NCBI RefSeq assembly: GCF_016865585.1
Contig: NZ_JAESND010000008.1
Span: forward strand, 117,436 to 181,435
Source: Jeongeupia naejangsanensis
GTDB lineage: Bacteria; Pseudomonadota; Gammaproteobacteria; Burkholderiales; Chitinibacteraceae
Direction of reading: 5' to 3'
DNA length: 64,000 nucleotides
The position numbers and the translations under genes were made by a program. Within the stretch, counting starts at the first letter, position 1; every line of letters starts with the position of its first letter. The notes below the pieces were generated by a model. It was not told where the DNA came from. It was given only the letters and a program-made list of their open reading frames with translations, and did not search any database. This document shows, in pieces, positions 1-8,417 of this stretch.

Positions 1-1398
1 GAGCAGCTTGCCGATGGCGATCTGTTCCTTCATCAGCTGCCCGTCGGTGCTGACCAGACTGCGCACGTCGTCGCTGGCGGTGAGCTTCAGCAAGCCGGCG
101 ACGATCAGCGGTGTGGCGACCGCCAGCGCGATCAGCCCGCCACGCCGGCCGAGGCGCGGCCAGCGCGCCAGCAGTTTCAGCAACGGTGTGCCGAGCACGC
201 CCGGTTCCAGCTTGCTTGGGGCGAGGCGCGGATACCAGAACAGTTCGGACAGCCATGCCGAGGCGATGCCGGTGGCGGCGAACACCGCCATCTGCGCCAG
301 ACCCGGAAACGGTGTCAGCGCCAGACACAGGTAGGCAAGCGCGGTGAACAGTGTGGCGACCAGCAGGCTGGGCAGCAGCGTCTCGAGCCGCTTGCCGGCG
401 GCCACAGAAGCACCAAGGCTGGTGCTGTGCAGCAGCAGGCTGTAGTCGACGGCGACGCCGATCAGGCTGGTACCGAACACCAGCGTCAGCATGTGTACGC
501 GGCCGTACAGCGCGAAGGTGAGCGCCAGCGCGATCGTCATCCCGGTGGCGATCGACAGCGCGACCAGCGGCAATGCGCGCCAGCCACGGAAGGTCAGCAG
601 CACCAGCAGCAGGATGCCGGCCAGCGAGCCGATGCCGATCGTCGACATCTCCTGCTCGGCCTGTTGCGCTGCCTTCGCCGCATGCAGCACGACGCCGGCG
701 CGCAGGACGCTGATGTCGGGTGAAGCGGCCTTCAGGCCGGCGATCGCACGGTCGAGCCCGTCGGCGACGGTTTTCTGTGCGGACAGCGAAAAGGCGCTGT
801 CATTCAGCGTGTACATCAGCACTACGTAGTGGCGGCCGTCGGCATCGACCCACAGCCGGCCGCCGTCGGGGCGGACACGGGTCAGGTCGCCGAAGCCTTG
901 CAGCCAACGCCCGAACGTACCGAAAGGATCGTCGCGCCAGGCCAGCCCGCTGGTCGACACGGTGGCGTAGGCCTGTTGCAGCGCGCGTGCCTGCCACGCG
1001 GCCTGGCCTTGCGCGAGCGCGCTGGCATCGGCCGGCGTGAACAGCACGTTGCGATACGGCGCATAAAAATCGCGCAGGGTGTCGAGGTCGAGCGCCTGCG
1101 TCTGCGGCGTGACCGGCAACGCCTTGAGGCCGGTGGCGAGGGTGTCGGCGGCGTGCGCTGCCGCATCACGGTCGGCGCTGCCGACGAGCAGCACCAGCTG
1201 GCGCTCCGACGCCTGCGACAGCGAGGCCATCGCCCGCTCGGCGACCGGATCGCGCTCGTTCTTCGGCAGCAGCGCGAACAGGTCGGTATCGAGCCGGTTC
1301 GCCAGTTGCCGGTGCTGGCTCGCCAGCCAGCCGGCACAGCCGAGCAGCACGATCAGCCAGGCCAGCGCCAGTGCGCGCCAGAGTCGGGATTCGGTCAT
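1..1398 (-). CDS. MMPL/RND-family exporter of the APE cluster (partial)
   Basis: Reads leftward off the window; 466 N-terminal residues are visible, while exporters of this type are roughly 770. The start at 1398 (MTESRLWRALALAW) gives a transmembrane helix at about residues 7-25, then a large periplasmic domain to about residue 250, then closely spaced hydrophobic helices including GVAVDYSLLL, a membrane motif typical of MMPL/RND pumps. It lies 9 bases downstream of the LolA-like gene, so it is in the same operon. By family and context it probably moves the finished aryl-polyene lipid or its precursor from the inner membrane towards the outer membrane, working with the LolA-like protein. The substrate is inferred, and the C-terminal half is not visible. 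Confidence 0.85.
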   Translation of the reverse strand, partial: MTESRLWRALALAWLIVLLGCAGWLASQHRQLANRLDTDLFALLPKNERDPVAERAMASLSQASERQLVLLVGSADRDAAAHAADTLATGLKALPVTPQTQALDLDTLRDFYAPYRNVLFTPADASALAQGQAAWQARALQQAYATVSTSGLAWRDDPFGTFGRWLQGFGDLTRVRPDGGRLWVDADGRHYVVLMYTLNDSAFSLSAQKTVADGLDRAIAGLKAASPDISVLRAGVVLHAAKAAQQAEQEMSTIGIGSLAGILLLVLLTFRGWRALPLVALSIATGMTIALALTFALYGRVHMLTLVFGTSLIGVAVDYSLLLHSTSLGASVAAGKRLETLLPSLLVATLFTALAYLCLALTPFPGLAQMAVFAATGIASAWLSELFWYPRLAPSKLEPGVLGTPLLKLLARWPRLGRRGGLIALAVATPLIVAGLLKLTASDDVRSLVSTDGQLMKEQIAIGKLL

Positions 1399-1407
1399 GG
1401 CTGCGGA

Positions 1408-2016
1408 TCAGTCAAAATCGGCCTCGTCCTCGGCACTCATCTGCGTCGACGTCGTCACCTTGCTCATCCGTATCCGCGTCACGTCGCCGCTGGCGGCGTT
1501 CATCTCGACCTGTTCGATGCTCTTGTCGCCGGCGAGCTTGAGATTGCCGATCAGCTTGGCCATGCCGGCGTCCTTCGGGCTCAGGACCAGATTCCAGCGC
1601 GCGCCCCTGGCGTCACCCTTGACGTCGAAATGCTTGGCCAGCCCGGACAGGTCGCCCGAGAACAGCGAGAACAGCACGCCGCCGACGGTGCGAACAACCG
1701 GCTCCTTGTCGGCGGTCAGCTTCATCAGCGTCTCCTTGCCGTCCTTCTGGACGATCTCGTCGCGGGCCACCTGCAGCCGCTGGTCGAACGGCTTGACCGT
1801 ATGCCAGACGACGCCGCGTTTCTTTTCGACGACGAAATGGCCGCTGGCGGTCAGCGTCTTCTTCACGCCGACGAGCTGACGCTCCTGCACGAACTCGCCG
1901 CGGATCACCGGCGCGTCGACAAGGCGCTTCTGTACGTCCTGCAGCAGCTTGCCATCGGGATCGGCGTGCGCCAGTGCCGGGAGCAGCAGGGTCAGAGCAA
2001 GCAGGCGTTTCAGCAT
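1408..2016 (-). CDS. LolA-like outer-membrane lipoprotein carrier family protein of the APE cluster
   Basis: 202 aa. Residues 1-18 (MLKRLLALTLLLPALAHA) form a clear Sec signal peptide ending in an AHA cleavage site, so the protein is periplasmic. The rest is beta-rich with charged residues, as in LolA-like lipid carriers (VIRGEFVQERQ near the mature N-terminus resembles the LolA start region). The start at 2016 overlaps the end of the thioesterase gene by 7 bases, indicating translational coupling. In APE clusters such a protein is thought to shuttle the polyene lipid across the periplasm; here it sits just before the MMPL exporter. It is not the housekeeping lolA: the context is pigment biosynthesis. 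Confidence 0.85.
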   Translation of the reverse strand: MLKRLLALTLLLPALAHADPDGKLLQDVQKRLVDAPVIRGEFVQERQLVGVKKTLTASGHFVVEKKRGVVWHTVKPFDQRLQVARDEIVQKDGKETLMKLTADKEPVVRTVGGVLFSLFSGDLSGLAKHFDVKGDARGARWNLVLSPKDAGMAKLIGNLKLAGDKSIEQVEMNAASGDVTRIRMSKVTTSTQMSAEDEADFD

Positions 2017-2444
2017 GGAACGGGTTCTCCGAGTTTCTCGAACAGCACCGGCGGCGACATGAAGCACATCTCGCGCGTTGCGATCTCGACGGCGACCTGC
2101 ACCGTGTAGCCCTTGGTCAGCCGGGTGCCGGTGTCGGCATCGCGGATTTCGTAGCGGATCTTCAGCCGGTTTTCCCACTCGACGATTTCGGCGCAGATCT
2201 CGATGCGCTGCTGGTAGACGAGCGGCTTGGCGTAGCGGATGTTCAGCTCGATCACCGGCCAGGCGTAGCCCGAATCGCGCATTTGCGGATAGTCGTAATC
2301 GAGAGCCTGCAGCAGTGCGGTGCGTGCGTATTCGAAATAGCGCACGTAGTTGCCGTGCCAGCAGATGTCCATCGGATCGAGATCGTGGAAGGGGATGACC
2401 CACTCGACACTCGTGCCGCGGGGCGGCTTGGCGGACTTATTCAT
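2010..2444 (-). CDS. Acyl-CoA/ACP thioesterase, hotdog (4HBT) fold
   Basis: 144 aa, the normal size of a single 4HBT hotdog thioesterase. The motif DLDPMDICWHGNYVRYFE matches the active-site helix of the YbgC/4-hydroxybenzoyl-CoA thioesterase group, in which an Asp near the N-terminus acts as base or nucleophile. The start at 2444 overlaps the ammonia-lyase stop by 8 bases. An open frame extends a further 22 codons upstream but would lie inside the lyase gene, so the internal ATG is preferred. In the pathway it could release the polyene chain from its carrier protein or edit stalled intermediates. Substrate is inferred from context. Confidence 0.85.
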   Translation of the reverse strand: MNKSAKPPRGTSVEWVIPFHDLDPMDICWHGNYVRYFEYARTALLQALDYDYPQMRDSGYAWPVIELNIRYAKPLVYQQRIEICAEIVEWENRLKIRYEIRDADTGTRLTKGYTVQVAVEIATREMCFMSPPVLFEKLGEPVPC

Positions 2445-4011
2445 ACAGCTTCCATTGCTGATGCTGGATGCCGTCGACGAGGCGGCGCAGCGTGGGTTCG
2501 AGCGCCACATCCTCGTTGATGAAGGCGATGTCGTCCGCGAGCTGCCTCACAAAGGCGTCGGCGCCGGGCTGCAGCGGCATGGCACCCTCAAGGGTGGCCT
2601 GCCGCAACGCAAGGCCCTGACGCACGGTGACCAGCATCGCCGCGGCGACCTGCTCGGTCAGCTGCAGCACCCGCAGGCAGTCGCGCGTGGCGATCGTGCC
2701 CATGCTGACCTTGTCCTGGTTGTGGCATTCGGTCGAGCGGCTGAATACCGACGCCGGCATCGTGTTCTTCAGTGCCTCGGCGGTCCACGCCGATGCGCTG
2801 ATCTGCAGTGCCTTGAGGCCGTGATTGATCGATGCACGCGGGCCGGTGGCGCCGGACAGGTTCGCCGGCAGTCCGTGGTTGTAGCGCGCGTCGACCAGCA
2901 GGGCCATCTGCCGGTCCAGCAGGTCGGCGACGTTGGCGACGAGGTTCTTCAGGCTGTCCATCGCGAAGGCGATGTGGCCGCCGTAGAAATGGCCGCCGTG
3001 CAGCACCCGTTCGCCGTCCGGGTCGACCAGCGGGTTGTCGTTGGCGCTGTTCAGCTCGTTCTCGATCACGTTTTTCAGGAACGGCAGCGCGTCGGCCAGC
3101 ACGCCGATCACGTGCGGCGCGCAGCGCAGCGAATAGCGGTCCTGCAGGCGGTGGTCGTTGCGGCCGGCCTTGTTGTCGCCGAGATCGGCGCGCAGCCAGC
3201 CGGCCACGCCCTGCTGGCCCGGGTGCGGCTTGGCGGCGAACAGCGTTTCGTCGAAGTGCTGCGGATTGCCGTCGCTGGCGGCAACCGCCAGCGCGGTGAT
3301 CCGCGTCGCGAGCCGGGCCAGATACTCGGCGCGCTCCCACGCCAGGCAGGCCAGCCCGGTCATCACCGCTGTGCCGTTCATGATCGCCAGCCCTTCCTTC
3401 GGTCGCAGCTTCAGCGGCGTCAGGCCGAAACGCGCCAGCGCATCAAAGGCCGGCAGCGGTTGGCCGTCGACACGTACTTCGCGCTCGCCGCACAGCACGG
3501 CGGCGACGTAGGACAGCGGCGTCAGGTCGCCGCTGGCGCCGACCGACCCTTCCTGCGGAATGCGCGGCAGGATGTCGTGTTCGAGCAGCGCGGTCAGCTG
3601 TTCGAGCAGGCCGGCGCTGACGCCCGAGTAACCCTGCGACAGCGACGTCAGCCGCGCGGCAAGAATCGCCCGGGTTTCGGTGTCGCCGAACACTTCGCCG
3701 TAGCCGCAGCCGTGATAGGTGTACAGGTGGTGCGGCAGCTCGTACGCCAGCGAGACCGGTACGGCGACGGTGCATGAATCGCCGTAGCCGGTGGTGACGC
3801 CGTAGATCACGCCGTCCACGTCGAGCAGCTTGTCGAGGAAGGCTGCGCCGCGGGCGATGCGGCCGGTGAATTCGTCGTTGCCGGACAGCGCCGGGCGGGC
3901 TTCGCGCCGCGCCAGCCGGGTGATGTCGGCAACGGTCAGGCGGCCTTCGCCGAAGGTGACCGGGCCGGTGCGGGTCGCACCCTGAAGAGGGGAGCCGGAT
4001 TTGTTCGTCAT
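2437..4011 (-). CDS. Aromatic amino-acid ammonia-lyase (HAL/TAL family) of the APE cluster
   Basis: 524 aa, full family length (about 510-540). The internal Ala159-Ser160-Gly161 triad in GSVGASGDLTPLS cyclises to the MIO electrophile, and Tyr70 in IYGVTTGYGDS matches the catalytic Tyr. The substrate-selectivity position reads His94-His95-Leu96, and a His-Leu pair there is the signature of tyrosine ammonia-lyases (Ser-His in histidine, Phe-Leu in phenylalanine enzymes). The likely product is therefore 4-coumarate, a starter acid for the neighbouring AMP-ligase. The start at 4011 overlaps the acyltransferase stop by 4 bases. Membership of the family is certain; tyrosine specificity is inferred from the motif and needs an assay. 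Confidence 0.9.
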   Translation of the reverse strand: MTNKSGSPLQGATRTGPVTFGEGRLTVADITRLARREARPALSGNDEFTGRIARGAAFLDKLLDVDGVIYGVTTGYGDSCTVAVPVSLAYELPHHLYTYHGCGYGEVFGDTETRAILAARLTSLSQGYSGVSAGLLEQLTALLEHDILPRIPQEGSVGASGDLTPLSYVAAVLCGEREVRVDGQPLPAFDALARFGLTPLKLRPKEGLAIMNGTAVMTGLACLAWERAEYLARLATRITALAVAASDGNPQHFDETLFAAKPHPGQQGVAGWLRADLGDNKAGRNDHRLQDRYSLRCAPHVIGVLADALPFLKNVIENELNSANDNPLVDPDGERVLHGGHFYGGHIAFAMDSLKNLVANVADLLDRQMALLVDARYNHGLPANLSGATGPRASINHGLKALQISASAWTAEALKNTMPASVFSRSTECHNQDKVSMGTIATRDCLRVLQLTEQVAAAMLVTVRQGLALRQATLEGAMPLQPGADAFVRQLADDIAFINEDVALEPTLRRLVDGIQHQQWKLYE

Positions 4012-4940
4012 CGTTCGGACCAGAAAGGATAGAAGTTGAACCACTGCAGCGGCGCGACGCGGCATTCGGCTTCGAGCAGCGCCGCGTAGCCGGCAGCCAG
4101 CGCTGCAATCGCGCCGCGGCGATCGGCGCGCGGCAGCACGACGCGCTCGGCCAGCAGGCGCACGGTGATATGGAAATGGTCGCGTCGCCGGCTGGACACC
4201 AGCGCGATCAGCGGGCATTTGAGGACGGCCGCCAGTACATAGGGGCCGATCGGCAGCGGCGCCGGTGCGCCGAGGAAGGGCACGTCGACGGTATCGGGGC
4301 GTTGCGACACCGGTACGCGATCACCGGCGATCACGACGAATTCGCCGGCTTCAACGCGCTCGGACAGCAGCACGGCGGTCGCGGCGCTGACCTCGCTGAC
4401 CTGGATCAGCCGGATGTGCGCTTCCGGGTGGGTCTCGCGCAGCAGCCGGTTGAAGCGCTCGGCGTGCTTGGTATGGACGAGGATGTTGAGGCGGATGTTG
4501 CGGCGCGTTTCACCGAGCTTCCGGAGCATCTCGAAATTGCCGATGTGCGCGGTCATCAGTACGCCGCCACGGCCGGCATCGATGACCGACTGCAGGATTT
4601 CGCCGCCGTCGCGGCGGATCTCGGTGTCGTCGAGGTCGCCGCGCCAGACCAGGAGTTTGTCGAGCACGGTTTCGGCGAACGACGCGAAATGGCGCAGCAC
4701 GCTGGCCAGATTCGGCGCCGGCGTGACACCACCGCTGAACGCATGCAGCCGGGCCAGATAATCGCGGGACGCCGCACGGGCAACCCGGTGACTCAATACG
4801 TACCAGCTCAGGATCGGGTAGAGCACCAGCCGGAACGGCCAGCGGCCGAACAGCTTGTAGATGCCGACCAGCAGCCGGATGCCGCCGATGAAGCCGGCTT
4901 CGCCGATCGACGCCCAGTGACTGTCCGGAGCGCGGTTCAT
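4008..4940 (-). CDS. LpxL/HtrB-like lysophospholipid acyltransferase of the APE cluster
   Basis: 310 aa. One hydrophobic anchor near the N-terminus (about residues 30-50) is followed by an acyltransferase domain with the HX4E catalytic box in TAHIGNFEML and a later FVVIAGDRVPV segment, as in lipid A late acyltransferases. It is cytoplasmic-face and membrane-associated. The start at 4940 overlaps the glycosyltransferase stop by 4 bases. In the E. coli-type APE cluster, as I recall it, this activity and the glycosyltransferase form one bifunctional protein (ApeJ); here they are two adjacent genes. The pair probably builds or acylates the lipid carrying the polyene. The acceptor is unknown. Confidence 0.85.
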   Translation of the reverse strand: MNRAPDSHWASIGEAGFIGGIRLLVGIYKLFGRWPFRLVLYPILSWYVLSHRVARAASRDYLARLHAFSGGVTPAPNLASVLRHFASFAETVLDKLLVWRGDLDDTEIRRDGGEILQSVIDAGRGGVLMTAHIGNFEMLRKLGETRRNIRLNILVHTKHAERFNRLLRETHPEAHIRLIQVSEVSAATAVLLSERVEAGEFVVIAGDRVPVSQRPDTVDVPFLGAPAPLPIGPYVLAAVLKCPLIALVSSRRRDHFHITVRLLAERVVLPRADRRGAIAALAAGYAALLEAECRVAPLQWFNFYPFWSER

Positions 4941-5674
4941 CGCTGTGCACCCAGATGCCGCGCCAGCAGGCGTGGCGAGCGGCGGAGCATGCCGAAGAAC
5001 AGCCGCGTGTGCATCCTGCTGATGCGGACGTTGTCGCGCCAGTAATCGAAGTGCGAGACGCCGTCGGCCGGATAGCGCACCCGGGTCGGCAGGTTGACGA
5101 CGGGCACGCCGGCCCAGTCGAGCCGCACCAGTACTTCCGGGTCGAAGTCCATCCGGCGCGCCTGCGGCATTGCGCCGAGCACCGGCAGCGTCGGCGCGAG
5201 CGGGTAGATCCGGTAGCCGCACATCGAATCGGTGATGCGCAGGCTCAGCGTGTTGATCCACACCCAGACGTGGGTCGCATAGCGGCCGTAGAGCCGGCCC
5301 TTGGGCACCGAGTCGTCGTAGACCGGACAGCCGGCGATCACTGCGTCGGGATGGGCTGCCATCTCGGCGAGAAAGCGCGGCACGTCGGCGGTATCGTGCT
5401 GGCCGTCGGCGTCGATCTGCAGCGCGTGGCTGTAACCGAGCGCCGCAGCCTCGCGAAAGCCGCTGACACAGGCCGCGCCCTTGCCCTGGTTGTGCGTATG
5501 GCGCAGCAGCGTCACGCCGTCCAGGGTGGCGAGCCGGTCGAGCACCGCCGCGCAGTGCGGTTCGCTGCCATCGTCGACCAGCAGCACCGGCAGATCGTGC
5601 CCGCGCAGCGCGTCGACGACGGCGCCGATCGCATGGCCGTGGTTGTAGACCGGAATCACTGCGATGCAGCTCAT
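4937..5674 (-). CDS. Family 2 glycosyltransferase of the APE cluster
   Basis: 245 aa, a single GT-A domain. The N-terminus carries the GT2 pattern VIPVYNHGHAIGAVVDALRG, the nucleotide-binding LLVDDGS at about residue 35, and the metal-binding DXD-like LQIDADGQHD near residue 90. There is no signal peptide or convincing transmembrane helix, so a cytoplasmic, membrane-peripheral enzyme is likely. The stop overlaps the acyltransferase start, and its own start overlaps the ligase stop, each by 4 bases. It presumably adds a sugar to the lipid or polyene. Neither the donor nor the acceptor can be read from sequence. Confidence 0.85.
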   Translation of the reverse strand: MSCIAVIPVYNHGHAIGAVVDALRGHDLPVLLVDDGSEPHCAAVLDRLATLDGVTLLRHTHNQGKGAACVSGFREAAALGYSHALQIDADGQHDTADVPRFLAEMAAHPDAVIAGCPVYDDSVPKGRLYGRYATHVWVWINTLSLRITDSMCGYRIYPLAPTLPVLGAMPQARRMDFDPEVLVRLDWAGVPVVNLPTRVRYPADGVSHFDYWRDNVRISRMHTRLFFGMLRRSPRLLARHLGAQR

Positions 5675-7326
5675 GCGGCGTCTCCGCCGAACACGATCTT
5701 GCCGCTCGAATGCGCGCCGGCATCGGAGGTGTAGGCAAAACCGAGCTGCTGCTTGTCGGCGGCCCAGGTCAGCGCCAGCGTGACGGTCATGCCGGGCTGG
5801 ATGATGCGCTGGAACTTCAGCTGACGCATGCCGGCGAATTCGCCGGTGATGCCGAAACGCGCCCGGCCATGACGGACCGCCCAGTCGATCTGCGCGACGC
5901 CGGGCAGCACCGGGGTCTGGTCGAAGTGGCCGTCGAAATGCGCCAGATGCGGGCTGATCGACAGCGTCAGTGTCAGGCCGTGTTCGTCTCGGGTTTCGGT
6001 GACGATCTCCGGCTCGGTCGGCGGGGCGAACAGTGCGGCGAGCAGCGATTCGGGCGTCTTGCCCATATCGTTCTGCGGCAGCGCGGCGACGTAGCGCCAG
6101 CGGCGCGGCAGGCCGACCCGTTCGATGTCGCCGGCCAGTGCATCGCGCAGCCGCCTGTCCAGCGATGCCTTGCCGTCGCGTGCGAGTGCCGCGCAGCCGG
6201 CCGCGCTGAGGACGACGACGGCGGCGACTTCATCGCGCTGCCGGCTCAGCAGCAGCGTTCTTGCCGTGTCGACCTCGTTGCATCCGGCCAGCAGCTGTTC
6301 GATCCGGCTCAGCGACACGCGTTTTTCCTCGACCTTGACGATGCGGTCGGCGCGGCCGAGCAGGGTCAGGCGGCCGTCGTTGATGGCCGCACGGTCGTTG
6401 GTCGCCAGCCAGCCGTCGGTGGCGAGGAAGGGCGAACGCACCTGCAGCAGACCGTCGTCGTCGAGTGCGATCTCGACGCCGGGTTGTGGCGTCCAGGCAT
6501 CCTGCGGGTCGTGGCGATGGGCGATGCCGCCGGTTTCGGAGCTGCCGTAGACCTCGGTGATCCGCGACCCGAGCAGGGCGCGCGCGGCGAGGTTGGCGTC
6601 CGGCGGCAGCGGGCCGCCCGACGAGAACACCGCGTCGAAACGGGCTGCGATGGCGCCACGGTCGGGCACGGTCGGAATGCGCTTGAGGATGGCCGGGCTG
6701 GCGACGAGCACCTGCGCACGGCGGGCCGGCAGCGACCAGACCGATTCGGGATAGGCGAGCGTGTCGCAGTCGAAGGCACGGCCGGCGGCCAGCGGCCACA
6801 GGACGCGGAACAGCAGGCCGTACAGGTGCTGGTGCGGTACGGTCGCGACAATGCGTGCGTCCTGCGGTATCGCAGCGCCGAAAGCGGCTTCGAGCGCATC
6901 GGTTTCGTTGCGCAGCTGGTCCAGCGTTTTGGCGATCGAGCTGGGTGCACCGGTCGAGCCCGAGGTGAAGACCCGAAGCGACGGCGTGCCGCAGGGTTGG
7001 CCGAGTGCGTCGCCCGCCGGCGCATGCGCCCAGTCGTGCAGGACCGAACCGGGCGTCTCACCGATCCACGGCAGCGTCAGTGCCGCGTGCGTGGCCGGCA
7101 GCGTATCGCCGGGGACGGTGACGGTGAGACCGTTGCGCCATGCGGCGAGCAGCCAGACGGCGAAGCGGTAGGTATCGGTGTCGAACAGGGCGACGTTTGT
7201 GGCGTCGAGTGCGGCCAGCGCGTGCGTTGCGGCGTTGACGTCGGCGCGCAGCGTATCGCGGGAAATCGGTGTGTCACCGCGCCAGGCGATGACGGGATGG
7301 TCGGGGCTCGGCCATGAATCAGGCAT
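5671..7326 (-). CDS. AMP-ligase (ANL) fused to hotdog 3-hydroxyacyl-ACP dehydratase
   Basis: 551 aa. Residues about 1-430 are an adenylate-forming ligase: FTSGSTGAPSS is the phosphate loop and EVYGSSETGG the A5 motif. The C-terminal 110 residues are a separate hotdog domain with HFDGHFDQTPVLPGVAQ, the FabZ/FabA-like dehydratase signature. The ligase should activate an aryl acid (probably the coumarate-type acid made by the lyase) and load it on a carrier protein; the hotdog domain should dehydrate 3-hydroxyacyl intermediates during chain growth. An ATG four codons upstream (7338) is possible, but GGAAG lies 5 bases before 7326. In other APE clusters I recall these two activities as separate genes (apeH, apeI). 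Confidence 0.88.
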   Translation of the reverse strand: MPDSWPSPDHPVIAWRGDTPISRDTLRADVNAATHALAALDATNVALFDTDTYRFAVWLLAAWRNGLTVTVPGDTLPATHAALTLPWIGETPGSVLHDWAHAPAGDALGQPCGTPSLRVFTSGSTGAPSSIAKTLDQLRNETDALEAAFGAAIPQDARIVATVPHQHLYGLLFRVLWPLAAGRAFDCDTLAYPESVWSLPARRAQVLVASPAILKRIPTVPDRGAIAARFDAVFSSGGPLPPDANLAARALLGSRITEVYGSSETGGIAHRHDPQDAWTPQPGVEIALDDDGLLQVRSPFLATDGWLATNDRAAINDGRLTLLGRADRIVKVEEKRVSLSRIEQLLAGCNEVDTARTLLLSRQRDEVAAVVVLSAAGCAALARDGKASLDRRLRDALAGDIERVGLPRRWRYVAALPQNDMGKTPESLLAALFAPPTEPEIVTETRDEHGLTLTLSISPHLAHFDGHFDQTPVLPGVAQIDWAVRHGRARFGITGEFAGMRQLKFQRIIQPGMTVTLALTWAADKQQLGFAYTSDAGAHSSGKIVFGGDAA

Positions 7327-7888
7327 TGCGGCTTCCATTGCGGTGCATGACGATGCGGCGGACGAGGTATTCGCAGGCGCCGAGCGTGCCGATCAGCACA
7401 TAGGCGATCAGGCCGTTGTACAGCGCCCAGACGGACTGCGGCTGCGTCGTCGTCCATAGCGCGATGCCGCCATTGAGAACGAAGAACACGGCCCAGACCT
7501 GGGTGACGCGGCGCGTGTACGCGACGCCTTCGGGCGGGAGTGCGGGTGTCGTCAGGCGTGCCAGCCGTTCGATGATCGGCGGCGGTCGGACGAGGCTGGC
7601 GCTGAAGACGGCGAACAGCACGGCGTTGACGAGTACCGGGTAGTAGGTCAGCGGTAGCGACGAGCGCGACACCAGTGCCGCGATGCCGAGCAGCGCGGCG
7701 GCGAGGCCCAGCCAGCGCGCCGTGCGCGGGCCGATCAGGCCGGAACTGCGCGCACCACGTACCTTCTTGCTGAAGGCCAGCGGCAGCAGCACGAGGCCTG
7801 CGAGCCAGAAAGGCCAGCCTTGCCACTGGCACAGCCAGAACAGCAGCGGCAGCGCCACACCGGCGGCGATGCCGAACACCCGGTTCAT
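7319..7888 (-). CDS. COG4648-type integral membrane protein of the APE cluster
   Basis: 189 aa with four to six hydrophobic helices, the first at about residues 4-20 (IAAGVALPLLFWLCQW). It contains no recognisable catalytic motif. Proteins of this family are found almost only next to the ACP and AMP-ligase genes of APE-type clusters, which is the setting here: the stop overlaps the ligase start by 8 bases and the start lies 7 bases after the upstream ACP stop. The role is unknown; membrane anchoring of the biosynthetic complex or substrate translocation are both possible. Family assignment rests on position, size and helix pattern. Confidence 0.75.
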   Translation of the reverse strand: MNRVFGIAAGVALPLLFWLCQWQGWPFWLAGLVLLPLAFSKKVRGARSSGLIGPRTARWLGLAAALLGIAALVSRSSLPLTYYPVLVNAVLFAVFSASLVRPPPIIERLARLTTPALPPEGVAYTRRVTQVWAVFFVLNGGIALWTTTQPQSVWALYNGLIAYVLIGTLGACEYLVRRIVMHRNGSRNA

Positions 7889-7895
7889 TGCCGCC

Positions 7896-8141
7896 TTACT
7901 GTTGCAGCAGCGCGTGTACGGCGTCGACGACGTCGCCGACGGTGCGCACGCTCTTGAATGCGTCGGGCTGCATCCGCTTGCCGGTGTGTTTCTGCAGCTT
8001 TACGATCAGGTCGACGGCGTCGATGCTGTCGATGTCGAGGTCGTCGTAAAGCCGCGCGTCGAGCGAGATGCGTGATGCCTCGATCTCGAAGGTTTCTTCG
8101 AGCGTCCTGGCAATCCAGTCGTAGATGTCCTGCTTTTGCAT
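7896..8141 (-). CDS. Acyl carrier protein (second of two in the APE cluster)
   Basis: 81 aa. Ser39 in DLDIDSIDAVDL is the phosphopantetheine attachment site; the acidic helix after it (IDAVDLIVKL) is the partner-recognition helix of ACPs. It is 9 bases from the first ACP gene. The two ACPs are only moderately alike, so they probably have different jobs, for example one loaded with the aryl starter and one carrying malonyl extender units or the growing chain. A phosphopantetheinyl transferase is not seen in the window. Confidence 0.93.
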   Translation of the reverse strand: MQKQDIYDWIARTLEETFEIEASRISLDARLYDDLDIDSIDAVDLIVKLQKHTGKRMQPDAFKSVRTVGDVVDAVHALLQQ

Positions 8142-8150
8142 GGCGTGGCC

Positions 8151-8411
8151 TTACTTGCTGCGGTTGGCCGCGACAAAGGCGGCGAGGCTCGCGACCGAGC
8201 CGAAATGTTTGCGGGTTTCCTCGGACTCGGCCGACAGCGACAGGCCGTAGCGCTTTTGCAGCGCAACGCCTAGCTCGAGCGCGTCGATCGAATCGAGGCC
8301 CAGCCCGTCGACGAACAGCGGCGCATCGGTGTCGATGTCGGCCGGGGTCAGGTCTTCGAGGTTGAGGCTCTCGATGATGAGTGCCTTGATTTCAACAGCC
8401 AGATCGGACAT
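8151..8411 (-). CDS. Acyl carrier protein (first of two in the APE cluster)
   Basis: 86 aa. Ser41 in GLGLDSIDALELG is the phosphopantetheine site and matches the canonical LDSxxxxEL pattern more closely than its neighbour. The N-terminal helix (EIKALIIESLNLED) and the loop with acidic residues are typical. It starts 6 bases after the PlsC-like gene stop, within the operon. Two adjacent ACPs followed by a COG4648 protein and an AMP-ligase is the core arrangement of APE and related type II polyene clusters. Confidence 0.93.
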   Translation of the reverse strand: MSDLAVEIKALIIESLNLEDLTPADIDTDAPLFVDGLGLDSIDALELGVALQKRYGLSLSAESEETRKHFGSVASLAAFVAANRSK

Positions 8412-8417
8412 TCGGGA

